44,970 nucleotides of DNA from JANNNF01 sp040385825 (GCA_040385825.1 JAZKGQ010000013.1:1-44970), one strand, 5' to 3'; positions 34,317 through 42,934 are shown, counted from the stretch's first letter. Numbers and translations are program-made. The notes: a model not told the origin generated them from the sequence alone.

Positions 34317-35728
34317 GGGGTCACCTCCAGCACCGATACCGGCACCCCGTTCAGGTCGTGGAAATACCGCGTCAGCAGGTTCTGCGCGACCGTCAGCCGG
34401 TAGGCAGCACTGGCCCGCATGTCCGACATAGCCTGAAAATCCCCCGCCATGGCAGCAGCGGCGGCGGCGATGCTGGTCAGGCTGAAGGCCTGACCGACCA
34501 TCGCCGCCTCTGCCTGTGCCGCCCGTTTGGGGATACCCGCCATGCCGCCAAAGGCAATCCGGGCCTTGGTCACGATGCCGCCTGTGATGGTCAGGTTGAA
34601 GCAGCCACAGACGGCCGAAATATCCTGATCAAAGCGTTTCGAGATCTTGTAGCAGCGCAAATTCGGCGCATCGGTGGGGATCGTCACCGCTTCGACAAAC
34701 TCGCCGGGTTGGCGGTCTTGGCGGCGATACTCGATGAAGAAATCCTCCAAAGGCATCGCACGCCGCACTTCGCCACGGCGCAAGTGCAGAGTCGCCCCAA
34801 GCGCGATCAGTGCGGGCGGGCCGTCACCGATGGGCGATCCGTTGGCGATATTGCCGCCAATCGTCGCGGCATTGCGGACCTGCACAGAGGCATAGCGGCG
34901 CAGCAGTTCGGCAAAGCTGGGGTGCAGCGGGGCGATTGCCGCCAGCAGGTCGGTCAGCGTGACACCTGCACCGATGCGCATTGTATCGCCCGAGGGTTCG
35001 ATGTTTTGCAGGTCAGTGACGCCGTTCAGAAACGCCACCGGGGCCAGATCGCGCAACTGTTTGGTCACCCACAGGCCCACATCGGTCGCCCCGGCAATCA
35101 GGGTGGCATCCGGGTTGGCGGCGTACCAATGAGCGAGATCATCGGTGGTCTTGGGTTGGTAGGGGGGCAGGGGGGCTGTCTGCCCCCCTCGGCCTTCGGC
35201 CTCACCCCCCGAGGATATTTCGGCCAGCATGAAATTGGAGTCGGTGGTCATCCAAGCCGGCACCGGGGCACCCTCCGCCGCCTCTGCCGCGCGGATGATC
35301 GGGGCATATCCGGTGCAGCGGCACAGGTTGCCTGCAAGCACATCGTCATGGTCGGTGCGGCCGTTCAGATGGGCGACGGCCATCGACACCACGAAACCGG
35401 GGGTGCAAAAGCCGCATTGGCTGCCGTGGTGGGCGATCATCGCGGATTGTACCGGATGCGCCTCGCCCATAGGGCCTGCGATGCCTTCAACCGTGCGCAC
35501 CGCCTTGCCGTCCAGTTGCGGCAAGAACAGGATGCAGGCGTTCAGCGCGCGGCTGCCGGCCGCGTCGGTGACCATCACCGTGCAGGCCCCGCAATCCCCC
35601 TCGTTGCACCCTTCCTTGGTGCCGCACAGCCCGCGATCAATCCGCAGCCAGTCCAGCAAAGTCCGCGTGACGGGTTGGCCCGTCACCCGCACAGGCACGC
35701 CGTTCAGCAGAAATGCTGAGTCAGACAT
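34313..35728 (-). CDS. xdhA: Xanthine dehydrogenase, Fe-S/FAD subunit
   Basis: This is the small subunit that passes electrons from the molybdenum site through two 2Fe-2S clusters to FAD and NAD+. The 471 residues hold C41, C46, C49 and C65 for the first cluster (GCNEGDCGAC), C105, C108, C136 and C138 for the second (CGFC, CRC), and a FAD domain starting near 205 (ATLIAGATDVGLWV; IGGNIANGSPIGD). The linker at about 170-190 (SSGGEAEGRGGQTAPLPP) looks like the translation of a palindromic intergenic element rather than original protein. ATG 35728 begins MSDSAFLLNG. It is the first gene of the operon. Confidence 0.94.
   Translation of the reverse strand: MSDSAFLLNGVPVRVTGQPVTRTLLDWLRIDRGLCGTKEGCNEGDCGACTVMVTDAAGSRALNACILFLPQLDGKAVRTVEGIAGPMGEAHPVQSAMIAHHGSQCGFCTPGFVVSMAVAHLNGRTDHDDVLAGNLCRCTGYAPIIRAAEAAEGAPVPAWMTTDSNFMLAEISSGGEAEGRGGQTAPLPPYQPKTTDDLAHWYAANPDATLIAGATDVGLWVTKQLRDLAPVAFLNGVTDLQNIEPSGDTMRIGAGVTLTDLLAAIAPLHPSFAELLRRYASVQVRNAATIGGNIANGSPIGDGPPALIALGATLHLRRGEVRRAMPLEDFFIEYRRQDRQPGEFVEAVTIPTDAPNLRCYKISKRFDQDISAVCGCFNLTITGGIVTKARIAFGGMAGIPKRAAQAEAAMVGQAFSLTSIAAAAAAMAGDFQAMSDMRASAAYRLTVAQNLLTRYFHDLNGVPVSVLEVTP
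35161..35222. repeat. Palindromic GC-rich element inside the xdhA coding sequence
   Basis: Within the linker region of xdhA lie AGGGGGGC/GCCCCCCT (35161-35168, 35182-35189), GGCC-TTC-GGCC (35191-35201) and CCTCGG/CCGAGG (35187-35192, 35209-35214), ending in an AAATATCC-type edge on the minus strand. From memory this resembles intergenic stem-loop elements common near gene ends in Rhodobacteraceae; that recollection is unverified. Here it is read in frame as Gly/Glu/Arg-rich protein. Confidence 0.55.
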
Positions 35729-35820
35729 ATCAAATCCTGCCGCAGTCTCCCCTGAAGTGCCAAAGATGCGGACCTGCCCGATGCGGCGTAAAGCGGGTTC
35801 GCTGGCTGATGGCTTTGCGC

Positions 35821-35836
35821 CTTGACTGTAGTCAAG
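35821..35836. promoter_or_regulatory. Palindrome between xdhA and dnaE, candidate operator
   Basis: CTTGACTGTAGTCAAG has perfect 7-base arms (CTTGACT/AGTCAAG) around GT. It sits 93 bases upstream of the xdhA start in the 226-base divergent spacer (35729-35954), which holds no gene. A purine-responsive regulator of the xdh operon is a natural candidate to bind here, but no regulator gene is in the window. Confidence 0.5.
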
Positions 35837-35954
35837 CCTGTGCGGCGGTCTTCTGGCAAGCACTACCTTTCGGATTGTCATGGAAGCAGTTTCAGGAAAT
35901 GCCGCAAAATCGCGCGGTCTTCCGCTGGCCGCGCCGCTGATCTAGGCTGTCGCC

Positions 35955-38900
35955 ATGCAGCCCAGAACGCAAGCCCCCCGATTCATCCACCTGCGCGTCC
36001 ACACCGAACATTCCCTGCTGGAGGGGGCGGTTCCGGTGCAGTCGCTGATCAAGCTGTGCGCGCAGGCCAGGATGCCCGCCGTTGCCGTGACCGACACCAA
36101 CAACATGTTCGCGGCACTGGAATTTTCGGTCTACGCAAAGGGCGCGGGTCTGCAACCGATTGTCGGCTGTCAGGTGTCGCTGATGCACGACCCCGCAGGC
36201 CCCGGTGAACGCCCACGCCTGCCTGCGCCCATCGTGCTGCTGGCGCAGTCCGAGGCCGGGTATATGAACCTGATGAAGCTGAACTCGGAACTCTATATCG
36301 GCAAAGGCGGGCAGTTGCCGCAGGTGACGGTCGATGAACTGGCGAAATATTCCGCCGGCCTGATCTGCCTGACCGGCGGCCCCGATGGCCCGCTTGGCCG
36401 GTTTCTGACCGCAGGCCAGGGGCCGAAGGCCGAAAAACTGCTGACCCGGCTGGCCCAGATCTACCCCGAGCGCCTGTATGTGGAACTGCAACGCCACCCC
36501 GGCGAAGGCGGCCGCCTGCCCGAGGCCGAGGCCGCCTCTGAACGGGGCCTGGTCGAGATGGCCTATGCCATGGACCTGCCGCTGGTCGCCACCAATGACG
36601 TGTATTTCCCCAAGACCGACATGTACGAAGCGCATGACGCGCTGATCTGCATTGCAGAAGGCGCCTATGTCGACCAGCAGGCCCCGCGCCGCCGCCTGAC
36701 GCCGCAGCATTATTTCAAGTCCGAAGCCGAGATGTGCGCCCTGTTCGCTGACCTGCCCGAGGCGCTGGAAAACACGGTGGAAATCGCCCGCCGCTGCGCC
36801 TTTGCCACTTACAAGCGCAACCCGATCCTGCCGAAATTCGCCGATGACGAGGTGAACGAATTGCGCCGTCAGGCCAACGCAGGCTTGCAGGACCGGCTCA
36901 AGATCATTCCCCATTCCGTGACGCCCGAGGAATATCAGGCCCGCTTGGATTTTGAGTTGGGCATCATCGAGAAGATGGGCTTCCCCGGCTATTTTCTGAT
37001 CGTGGCCGATTTCATCAAATGGGCCAAGGATCAGGGCATTCCGGTCGGTCCGGGCCGGGGGTCGGGGGCAGGGTCGCTGGTGGCCTATGCCCTGACCATC
37101 ACCGACCTTGACCCTTTGCGCTATGCGCTGCTGTTTGAGCGGTTCCTTAACCCCGAACGGGTCAGTATGCCCGACTTCGACATCGACTTCTGCATGGACC
37201 GGCGCGAGGAAGTCATCACCTACGTTCAGCAGAAATATGGCCGCGACAAGGTGGGCCAGATCATCACCTTCGGCGCGCTGCTGTCCAAGGCTGCCGTGCG
37301 CGATGTGGGGCGGGTCTTGCAGCTCAGCTATGGGCAGGTGGACCGGCTGTCCAAGATGATCCCGGTCGAAGGGGTGAAACCTGTCAGCATCGTCAAGGCT
37401 TTGGCCGATGAACCCCGCCTGCGCGAGGCGGCGAAGGAAGAGGTGGTAAAACGCCTGCTGGACTACGCCCAACAGGTCGAAGGGCTGTTGCGCAACGCCT
37501 CGACCCACGCGGCTGGCGTGGTGATCGGCGACCGCCCGCTGGATGAGCTGGTGCCGTTGTACCAGGACCCCAAGTCCGACATGCCTGCAACCCAGTTCAA
37601 CATGAAATGGGTCGAGGCTGCGGGCCTCGTGAAGTTCGACTTTCTGGGGTTGAAGACGTTGACCGTCATTCAGAACGCGATGACCCTGCTGGCCTTGCGG
37701 GGGATAAAATTCGACATCAACCTGATCCCGCTGGACGACAAGCCGTCCTATGACCTTTACGCCGCGGCCAAAACGGTTGCGGTGTTTCAGGTGGAATCCT
37801 CGGGCATGATGGACGCCCTGCGCCGGATGAAGCCCACCTGCATCGAGGATATCGTGGCGTTGGTCGCCCTGTACCGCCCCGGCCCGATGGAAAACATCCC
37901 GGCCTATTGCGAGGTGAAGAACGGCCTGCGCGATCTGGAATCCATCCACCCGACCATCGACCATATCCTTGCCGAAACCCAGGGCATCATCGTCTATCAG
38001 GAACAGGTGATGCAGATTGCGCAGGTCATGGCGGGCTACAGCCTTGGCGGGGCCGACCTTTTGCGCCGGGCGATGGGTAAAAAGATTGCCGCCGAGATGG
38101 CCAAGGAACGCCCCAAGTTCGTCGAAGGGGCCGCCAAGACCCACAACGTGCCAAAGGAAAAGGCCGGCGAAGTCTTTGACCTGCTGGAAAAATTCGCGAA
38201 CTACGGCTTCAACAAATCCCATGCCGCGGCTTATGCCGTGGTCAGCTATCAGACCGCGTATCTGAAGGCCAATTACCCGTCAGAATTCATGGCCGCCGTG
38301 ATGAACTGCGACCTGCATCTGACCGAAAAGCTGGCGGTCTATAAGCGCGAGGTGGACAAGCTGGGGATCAGGACGATTGCGCCTTGCGTCAATTCGTCCT
38401 TGGCGACCTTCACCGTGCGCGACGGGGCGGTGGTTTACGGGCTGGGCGCGCTGAAGAACGTCGGCGTCGATGCGATGAAACTGATTGTCGAGGCGCGCGG
38501 GCACAAGCCCTTTGCCACGCTGTTCGATTTCGCCCGCCGTGTGGATATGAAGCGCATCGGCAAGCGCCCGCTGGAAATGCTGGCCCGCGCCGGGGCGTTT
38601 GACGTGATGGATGCAAACCGCGCGCGGGTGTTCGAGGCGCTGGATGCGCTGGTCGGCTTTTCGGCGGCGATCCATGAGGCGAAAACCTCCAATCAGGTCA
38701 GCCTGTTTGGCGAGGCCGGGGCCGATATTCCCGAACCGCGTCTGCCGTTCCGCGACGACTGGCAGCCGGTGGAACGGCTGGGGCATGAACATCAGGCGGT
38801 CGGGTTCTATCTGTCGGGGCATCCACTGGACGACTACATGTCGGCGCTGCGGCGGCGTGATGTGAAAACGCTGGCCGAGATCATCAAACTGGCCGAACGC

Positions 38901-39395
38901 GGCCCGCTTATCGCCAAGATCGCAGGGTCTGTGTCCGCCAAACAGGAACGCAAGTCGGCCAAGGGCAACCGCTTTGCGTTTGTGTCGCTGTCCGACCCCA
39001 CGGGGCTTTACGAGGTGACGGTGTTTTCCGACGTGCTGGACGCATCCCGCGAGTTTCTGGAACCCGGCCGCAATGTGGTGCTGACGGTCAAGGCCGACCC
39101 GGACGGTGAAAACGTCAAACTGCTGGCCAATTCGGTGCAGCCGATTGACGCGGTGGCCGATCAGGCCGGGGCCAGCGACCTGCGCATCCACCTGAACCAT
39201 CCCGGCGCGATACCGTCGCTTGCCACCCTGTTGGGGCAGGTGCAGGGGCGCAACAAGGCCGGCATCACCCTGTGCATCCCCGGCGAGGATGGCCGCGAGA
39301 TCGACGTGAAACTGCCGCAGCCCTACCCGGTGACGCCGCAAATCCGCGGCGCGATCAAGGCGATGCAGGGGGTAGTGATGGTCGAGGAGGTCTGA
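35955..39395 (+). CDS. dnaE: DNA polymerase III subunit alpha
   Basis: This is the replicative polymerase catalytic subunit. The 1146 residues are the usual DnaE1 length. In order: a PHP domain (FIHLRVHTEHSLLEGAVP, 10-27), palm and thumb with GPGRGSGAGSLVAY and PDFDIDF (from P406; D407 and D409 probable metal ligands), fingers (YRPGPMENIPAY; GGADLLRRAMGKK), and helix-hairpin-helix (KRPLEMLARAGAFD). An OB domain (IAKIAGSVSAKQERKS) and a C-terminal tau-binding region complete it. It is divergent from xdhA. The stop is 57 bases before a toxin-antitoxin pair on the same strand. Confidence 0.97.
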   Translation: MQPRTQAPRFIHLRVHTEHSLLEGAVPVQSLIKLCAQARMPAVAVTDTNNMFAALEFSVYAKGAGLQPIVGCQVSLMHDPAGPGERPRLPAPIVLLAQSEAGYMNLMKLNSELYIGKGGQLPQVTVDELAKYSAGLICLTGGPDGPLGRFLTAGQGPKAEKLLTRLAQIYPERLYVELQRHPGEGGRLPEAEAASERGLVEMAYAMDLPLVATNDVYFPKTDMYEAHDALICIAEGAYVDQQAPRRRLTPQHYFKSEAEMCALFADLPEALENTVEIARRCAFATYKRNPILPKFADDEVNELRRQANAGLQDRLKIIPHSVTPEEYQARLDFELGIIEKMGFPGYFLIVADFIKWAKDQGIPVGPGRGSGAGSLVAYALTITDLDPLRYALLFERFLNPERVSMPDFDIDFCMDRREEVITYVQQKYGRDKVGQIITFGALLSKAAVRDVGRVLQLSYGQVDRLSKMIPVEGVKPVSIVKALADEPRLREAAKEEVVKRLLDYAQQVEGLLRNASTHAAGVVIGDRPLDELVPLYQDPKSDMPATQFNMKWVEAAGLVKFDFLGLKTLTVIQNAMTLLALRGIKFDINLIPLDDKPSYDLYAAAKTVAVFQVESSGMMDALRRMKPTCIEDIVALVALYRPGPMENIPAYCEVKNGLRDLESIHPTIDHILAETQGIIVYQEQVMQIAQVMAGYSLGGADLLRRAMGKKIAAEMAKERPKFVEGAAKTHNVPKEKAGEVFDLLEKFANYGFNKSHAAAYAVVSYQTAYLKANYPSEFMAAVMNCDLHLTEKLAVYKREVDKLGIRTIAPCVNSSLATFTVRDGAVVYGLGALKNVGVDAMKLIVEARGHKPFATLFDFARRVDMKRIGKRPLEMLARAGAFDVMDANRARVFEALDALVGFSAAIHEAKTSNQVSLFGEAGADIPEPRLPFRDDWQPVERLGHEHQAVGFYLSGHPLDDYMSALRRRDVKTLAEIIKLAERGPLIAKIAGSVSAKQERKSAKGNRFAFVSLSDPTGLYEVTVFSDVLDASREFLEPGRNVVLTVKADPDGENVKLLANSVQPIDAVADQAGASDLRIHLNHPGAIPSLATLLGQVQGRNKAGITLCIPGEDGREIDVKLPQPYPVTPQIRGAIKAMQGVVMVEEV

Positions 39396-39414
39396 GCCTT
39401 GCAAAATCGGATCA

Positions 39415-39442
39415 AACCAACTAGTTTGCAAACCAGTTGGTT
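39415..39442. promoter_or_regulatory. Near-perfect 28-bp palindrome, toxin-antitoxin operator
   Basis: From 39415 to 39442 every base pairs with its mirror except one A/C pair: outer arms AACCAACT/AGTTGGTT and inner GTTTGCAAAC. It ends just before the GGAGG of the antitoxin and 10 bases before its ATG. Phd/YefM-type antitoxins repress their own operons by binding palindromes of this kind at the start. Confidence 0.8.
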
Positions 39443-39452
39443 GGAGGCCGTG

Positions 39453-39695
39453 ATGCGCGAAGTCGGTGCCTTTGAGGCAAAAACCCATCTGTCCGAACTG
39501 CTGGCAGCCGTCGAACGCGGCGAGTCCATCACCATCACCCGCCGCGGCAAGCCGGTGGCGGTGTTGAATCCTGTCGCCCCCCCCTCCGCCACGCGCGCAG
39601 CGGCATTGGACGCCTTGGCCCGGTTCCGTCAGGAAACGCCTCTGGTTGCGACCAAGGACGAAATTCTGGACTGGATTGCCGAAGGTCGGCGCTGA
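39453..39695 (+). CDS. Antitoxin, Phd/YefM type
   Basis: This is an 80-residue antitoxin. The N-terminus (MREVGAFEAKTHLSELLAAVERGESITITRRGKPVAVLNPV) has the Phd/YefM DNA-binding pattern, and the C-terminal part (ALARFRQETPLVATKDEILDWIAEGRR) would bind and neutralise the toxin. It starts at ATG 39453 after GGAGG; GTG 39450 is an alternative. The toxin gene begins four bases after its stop. A strong palindrome lies directly upstream, indicating autoregulation. These cassettes are often horizontally acquired. Confidence 0.9.
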   Translation: MREVGAFEAKTHLSELLAAVERGESITITRRGKPVAVLNPVAPPSATRAAALDALARFRQETPLVATKDEILDWIAEGRR

Positions 39696-39699
39696 CGCA

Positions 39700-40092
39700 A
39701 TGGCATTGGTGATCGACACCTCTGCCGTGATGACCTGGCTGATGCCGGGTGAGACGGGGTTGGACCTGCCCGCGCTCTTGGCACAGCATGCAGAGGTGGC
39801 CGTCCCGTGGCTGTTCTGGGTCGAGATCCGCAATGCCCTGCTGATGGCCGAACGCCGCAAACGTCTGGCCGCGCCAAAGGTGGAAGAACTGCTTGCCAGA
39901 CTGGACGCCTTGGGGATGGAACCGGACACCACACCCCACTCTGCCACCGTCCTGTCCCTATGCCGCGACCACCGGCTGACGGCTTATGACGCGCTGTATC
40001 TTGAACTCGCGCTGCGCCGCCGCGCCACGCTTGCCACGGGCGACACCCGGCTGGCACAGGCGGCCCGCGCGTCAGGCGTCACGACCGCCTGA
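39700..40092 (+). CDS. vapC: VapC-type PIN-domain toxin
   Basis: This is a 130-residue PIN-domain ribonuclease toxin. Acidic residues of the active site are in place: D6 (VIDTSAV), E42 (WVEIRNALL), D97 (AYDALYLELA) and D115 (TGDTRLA). It would cleave a specific RNA and stop growth unless bound by the antitoxin encoded just upstream. ATG 39700 starts the conserved strand MALVIDTS. The 3' end overlaps the converging AbrB-type gene by 14 bases. Confidence 0.92.
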   Translation: MALVIDTSAVMTWLMPGETGLDLPALLAQHAEVAVPWLFWVEIRNALLMAERRKRLAAPKVEELLARLDALGMEPDTTPHSATVLSLCRDHRLTAYDALYLELALRRRATLATGDTRLAQAARASGVTTA

Positions 40093-41146
40093 CCCAGCCG
40101 CCCGCCAGTTTCGCCACCGTCACCGCCAGCACGATCCGCGCCACATGATGCACGGTCACATAGATGACGCTCATGTTCAGGCTCAGCGCGATCAGGCTCA
40201 TTTCGGCCAGACCGCCGGGGGCAAAGGCCAGAAACGCGGCGATGCGGGGTTCGCCCACCATCTGATGCACGGCCTCGGCAAACGCGAACGCCAGCGCCAA
40301 GGCCGCCGCCCCGTTGATCAGCGCCAGCCGGCCCGCCCGCAGCAGCATCGCATGATCCACCCCGGCAAACCGCGCCCCAAGGCCCGCGCCCAGCACCACC
40401 TGAGTCATGGCAACCATCCAGGCAGGCGGCACCCCCTGTACCCAGCCCATCGCATGCACCAGCCCTGACACCGCAACCGGCCCGGTGATGATCCAGCCCG
40501 GCAGGCGCAGCAGCCGACCGACCGCGACCCCAACAACGCCCGCAGCCACCAGCAATGCCACCTCACGCAGGTCAAGCGCCACGTTCGCCCCCACCATCTG
40601 CGCCCCCGATGCCGACCCGACCGGGGCGCCCGTCAGCGCCCAGAAGATCATCGGCACCGTCACGATCGTCAGGATCAGCCGCAAGAACTGCAGCACTGTC
40701 AGCAGCCGCACATCGGCCCCTGCTTCCTCGCCCAGTTGCACGGACTCAATCAACCCACCCGGAATCGCCCCGAACAGCGCGTCCACTCGGGCAAGCCCCC
40801 CCCGGCGATAGATGAAATACCCCAACCCATGCGCCAGCGGCACGAACAGGCACAGCGCCAGCAGCGACGGAAGCCAACCCAGGGCCTGCCCCAGCACCGC
40901 AGGCGTGAACGCCCCACCAATCGCCACCCCGATGATCGGCACAAAGCACTGGCGCAGCGGTGTCGGCAGGGTCACAGGCCGCCCCAAGGGCCGCAAACCT
41001 GCGGCCGCGATCCCCCCCGTCACCAGCAGCGACCCCAGCAGAAACCCAAGCGGCAGATGCGCCCACCACGCGGCAAAACCGCCTGCCGTGGCCAGCGCCA
41101 GCGTGATCGCCAGCGCCACGATATCCACCCCCGCAATCCGCATCAC
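40079..41146 (-). CDS. AbrB-type membrane protein (Gneg AbrB duplication family)
   Basis: This is a 355-residue membrane protein with about nine or ten hydrophobic segments and two similar halves, matching the family often annotated as AbrB or putative ammonia monooxygenase. The first half shows GFAAWWAHLPLGFLLGSLLV and FGAIPGGLIESVQLGEE; the second shows LPGWIITGPVAVSGLVHAMG and FLAFAPGGLAEMSLIALSLNM. The repeated P-G-G pattern in each half is typical. Function is not established; transport is likely. The start is GTG 41146 or the next codon, ATG 41143. SlyX lies just upstream with only one base between. Confidence 0.85.
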   Translation of the reverse strand: MMRIAGVDIVALAITLALATAGGFAAWWAHLPLGFLLGSLLVTGGIAAAGLRPLGRPVTLPTPLRQCFVPIIGVAIGGAFTPAVLGQALGWLPSLLALCLFVPLAHGLGYFIYRRGGLARVDALFGAIPGGLIESVQLGEEAGADVRLLTVLQFLRLILTIVTVPMIFWALTGAPVGSASGAQMVGANVALDLREVALLVAAGVVGVAVGRLLRLPGWIITGPVAVSGLVHAMGWVQGVPPAWMVAMTQVVLGAGLGARFAGVDHAMLLRAGRLALINGAAALALAFAFAEAVHQMVGEPRIAAFLAFAPGGLAEMSLIALSLNMSVIYVTVHHVARIVLAVTVAKLAGGWVRRS

Positions 41147-41147
41147 A

Positions 41148-41336
41148 CTACCAATGCGGCGGCGGGGCGTTGGCGGCGGGGGCCTCGCCCGCCTCCTCGC
41201 GTTCCGCCTCGCGCTCGGCCAGCAGGGCGACCATCCGGGTCAGGCGGTCCACCTCGCGCCCCTGCCGCGTCACCACATCCGACAAATCCTCGACCGCGCG
41301 GATCAGATGCGCGATGCGTTCTTCCAGCTGTTCCAT
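41148..41336 (-). CDS. slyX: SlyX family protein
   Basis: This is a 62-residue coiled-coil protein. MEQLEERIAHLIRAVEDLSDVV shows heptad spacing of hydrophobic residues, REVDRLTRMVALLAEREAER continues it, and the C-terminus APPPHW matches the Pro-Pro-His-aromatic ending of SlyX. Role unknown. ATG 41336 is chosen over a TTG four codons earlier. It is divergent from hisS, with a run of ten C in the spacer at 41408-41417. Confidence 0.85.
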   Translation of the reverse strand: MEQLEERIAHLIRAVEDLSDVVTRQGREVDRLTRMVALLAEREAEREEAGEAPAANAPPPHW

Positions 41337-41461
41337 GGCACCTGCCAATGCGACTATATCCTGCCTTTCTGTCGCATCCGCCCGCCAGTTACCAGTCCCC
41401 GCGCTTGCCCCCCCCCCGGTCCTTCGGTAAAGGGGCCAAGACCCCGGACAGAGAGATCTTC

Positions 41462-42934
41462 ATGGCACAGGACAAGACCCGCCGCCCGCAGGCCGAGCCG
41501 CCCAAAGGCTTTCGCGATGCCTTCGGCGCCGATGTGATCGAACGTAAAGCCATGCTGGACGCGATTGCCGAAGTCTACCACCGCTATGGCTTTGATCCGC
41601 TTGAGACTTCTGCCGTGGAAACGGTCGAGGCTTTGGGCAAGTTCCTGCCCGACGTAGACCGCCCGAATGAGGGCGTCTTCGCGTGGCAGGAAGAGGATAA
41701 GGACTGGCTTGCCCTGCGCTACGACCTGACCGCGCCCCTCGCCCGCGTGGCCGCCCAGTACCGCAACGACCTGCCATCCCCCTATCGCCGCTATGCCATG
41801 GGTCCGGTCTGGCGCAACGAAAAGCCCGGTCCGGGCCGGTTCCGCCAGTTCTATCAATGCGATGCCGATACGGTCGGGTCCAGTTCCGTGGCGGCGGATG
41901 CCGAGATTTGCATGATGCTGGCCGATGCACTGGAAGCCGTGGGGATTGATCGCGGCGACTATGTGATCAAGGTGAACAACCGCAAGATTTTGAACGGGGT
42001 GATGGAGGCCGCAGGGCTTGGAGGACCAAACTTCGAGTATGAGCGCGGCATCGTTCTGCGTGCTATCGACAAAATGGACAAACTCGGCAGGCGCGGGGTT
42101 CGTCAGCTATTGGGAAAAGGTCGGCGGGACAAGAGTGGCGACTTTACCGCAGGGGCAAAACTTAGCCCTGACCAAATGGACCAAATACTCGCGTTCGGTG
42201 AGGTCAAAGGCAGAACCAATGCAGACACACTTGACAAGTTATACCTTCTGGTAGGCAACTCTAGTGAAGGAAACGAAGGTGTTCAGGAACTGAAGGAAAT
42301 TTGTGAACTGCTTAATATGCAGGGCTACAAGCGCAATAGAATTAAGGTAGATACAGGCGTTGTTCGCGGCCTCGGATACTACACTGGCTCAGTCTACGAA
42401 GCCGAACTCACGTTTGAGATCCTCGACGAAAAGGGCCGCAAGCGCCAATTCGGCTCCGTCGCAGGCGGTGGCCGCTATGATGATCTGGTCAAACGCTTCA
42501 CCGGCCAGTCCGTCCCGGCGACCGGAGTCTCCATCGGCGTAGACCGCCTACTTGCCGCCCTGCGCGCCAAGGGCCGCAGCGCCGCCGATACCACCGGCCC
42601 GGTGGTGGTAACGGTGATGGACCGCGACCGGATGGCCGATTACATGGGCATGGTGGCCGATCTGCGCAACGCAGGCATCCGCGCCGAAGTCTACCTCGGC
42701 AACCCCAAGAACTTTGGCAACCAGTTGAAATACGCCGACAAACGCAACTCTCCCATTGCGGTGATCCAAGGCGGGACCGAGGCCGCGAATGGCACGGTAA
42801 TCCTAAAAGACCTGATCCTCGGCGCCCAAATCGCCCAGAACGCCACGCTGGAAGAATGGAAAGACCGCCCCGCGCAGCAAACCGTCCCCCGCGCCGAACT
42901 GGTCGCCGCCGTCCGAAAGATGCTGGGAAAATGA
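41462..42934 (+). CDS. hisS: Histidyl-tRNA synthetase
   Basis: This class II synthetase charges tRNA-His. The 490 residues are typical of the longer alphaproteobacterial form. Seen: PPKGFRDAFGADVIER near the start, motif 2 YRRYAMGPVWRNEKPGPG, the histidine-specific GLGYYTGSVYEAEL, and motif 3 GGGRYDDLVKRF, then an anticodon-binding domain (EVYLGNPKNFGNQLKYAD). The segment from about 42015 to 42430 is far poorer in GC (about 42-43% at 42241-42360) with AT-ending codons, unlike the rest of the gene and its neighbours, though the frame and motifs are intact. This suggests replacement of an internal part by recombination. Confidence 0.95.
   Translation: MAQDKTRRPQAEPPKGFRDAFGADVIERKAMLDAIAEVYHRYGFDPLETSAVETVEALGKFLPDVDRPNEGVFAWQEEDKDWLALRYDLTAPLARVAAQYRNDLPSPYRRYAMGPVWRNEKPGPGRFRQFYQCDADTVGSSSVAADAEICMMLADALEAVGIDRGDYVIKVNNRKILNGVMEAAGLGGPNFEYERGIVLRAIDKMDKLGRRGVRQLLGKGRRDKSGDFTAGAKLSPDQMDQILAFGEVKGRTNADTLDKLYLLVGNSSEGNEGVQELKEICELLNMQGYKRNRIKVDTGVVRGLGYYTGSVYEAELTFEILDEKGRKRQFGSVAGGGRYDDLVKRFTGQSVPATGVSIGVDRLLAALRAKGRSAADTTGPVVVTVMDRDRMADYMGMVADLRNAGIRAEVYLGNPKNFGNQLKYADKRNSPIAVIQGGTEAANGTVILKDLILGAQIAQNATLEEWKDRPAQQTVPRAELVAAVRKMLGK
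42015..42430 (+). other. Low-GC mosaic segment inside hisS
   Basis: By hand count, successive 60-base lines from 42121 contain about 57, 48, 43, 42 and 53% G+C, against roughly two thirds outside. AT-ending codons such as aat, gta, ata and tta cluster here. The edges are approximate. The protein remains a normal HisS. Confidence 0.7.

Noticed and set aside
35892..38222. Minus-strand open frame of 776 codons opposite dnaE
   Set aside because: Antisense shadow; dnaE carries all expected motifs on the other strand.
38280..39947. Minus-strand open frame crossing dnaE, the antitoxin and the toxin
   Set aside because: It runs through three well-supported plus-strand genes and has no protein-like features.
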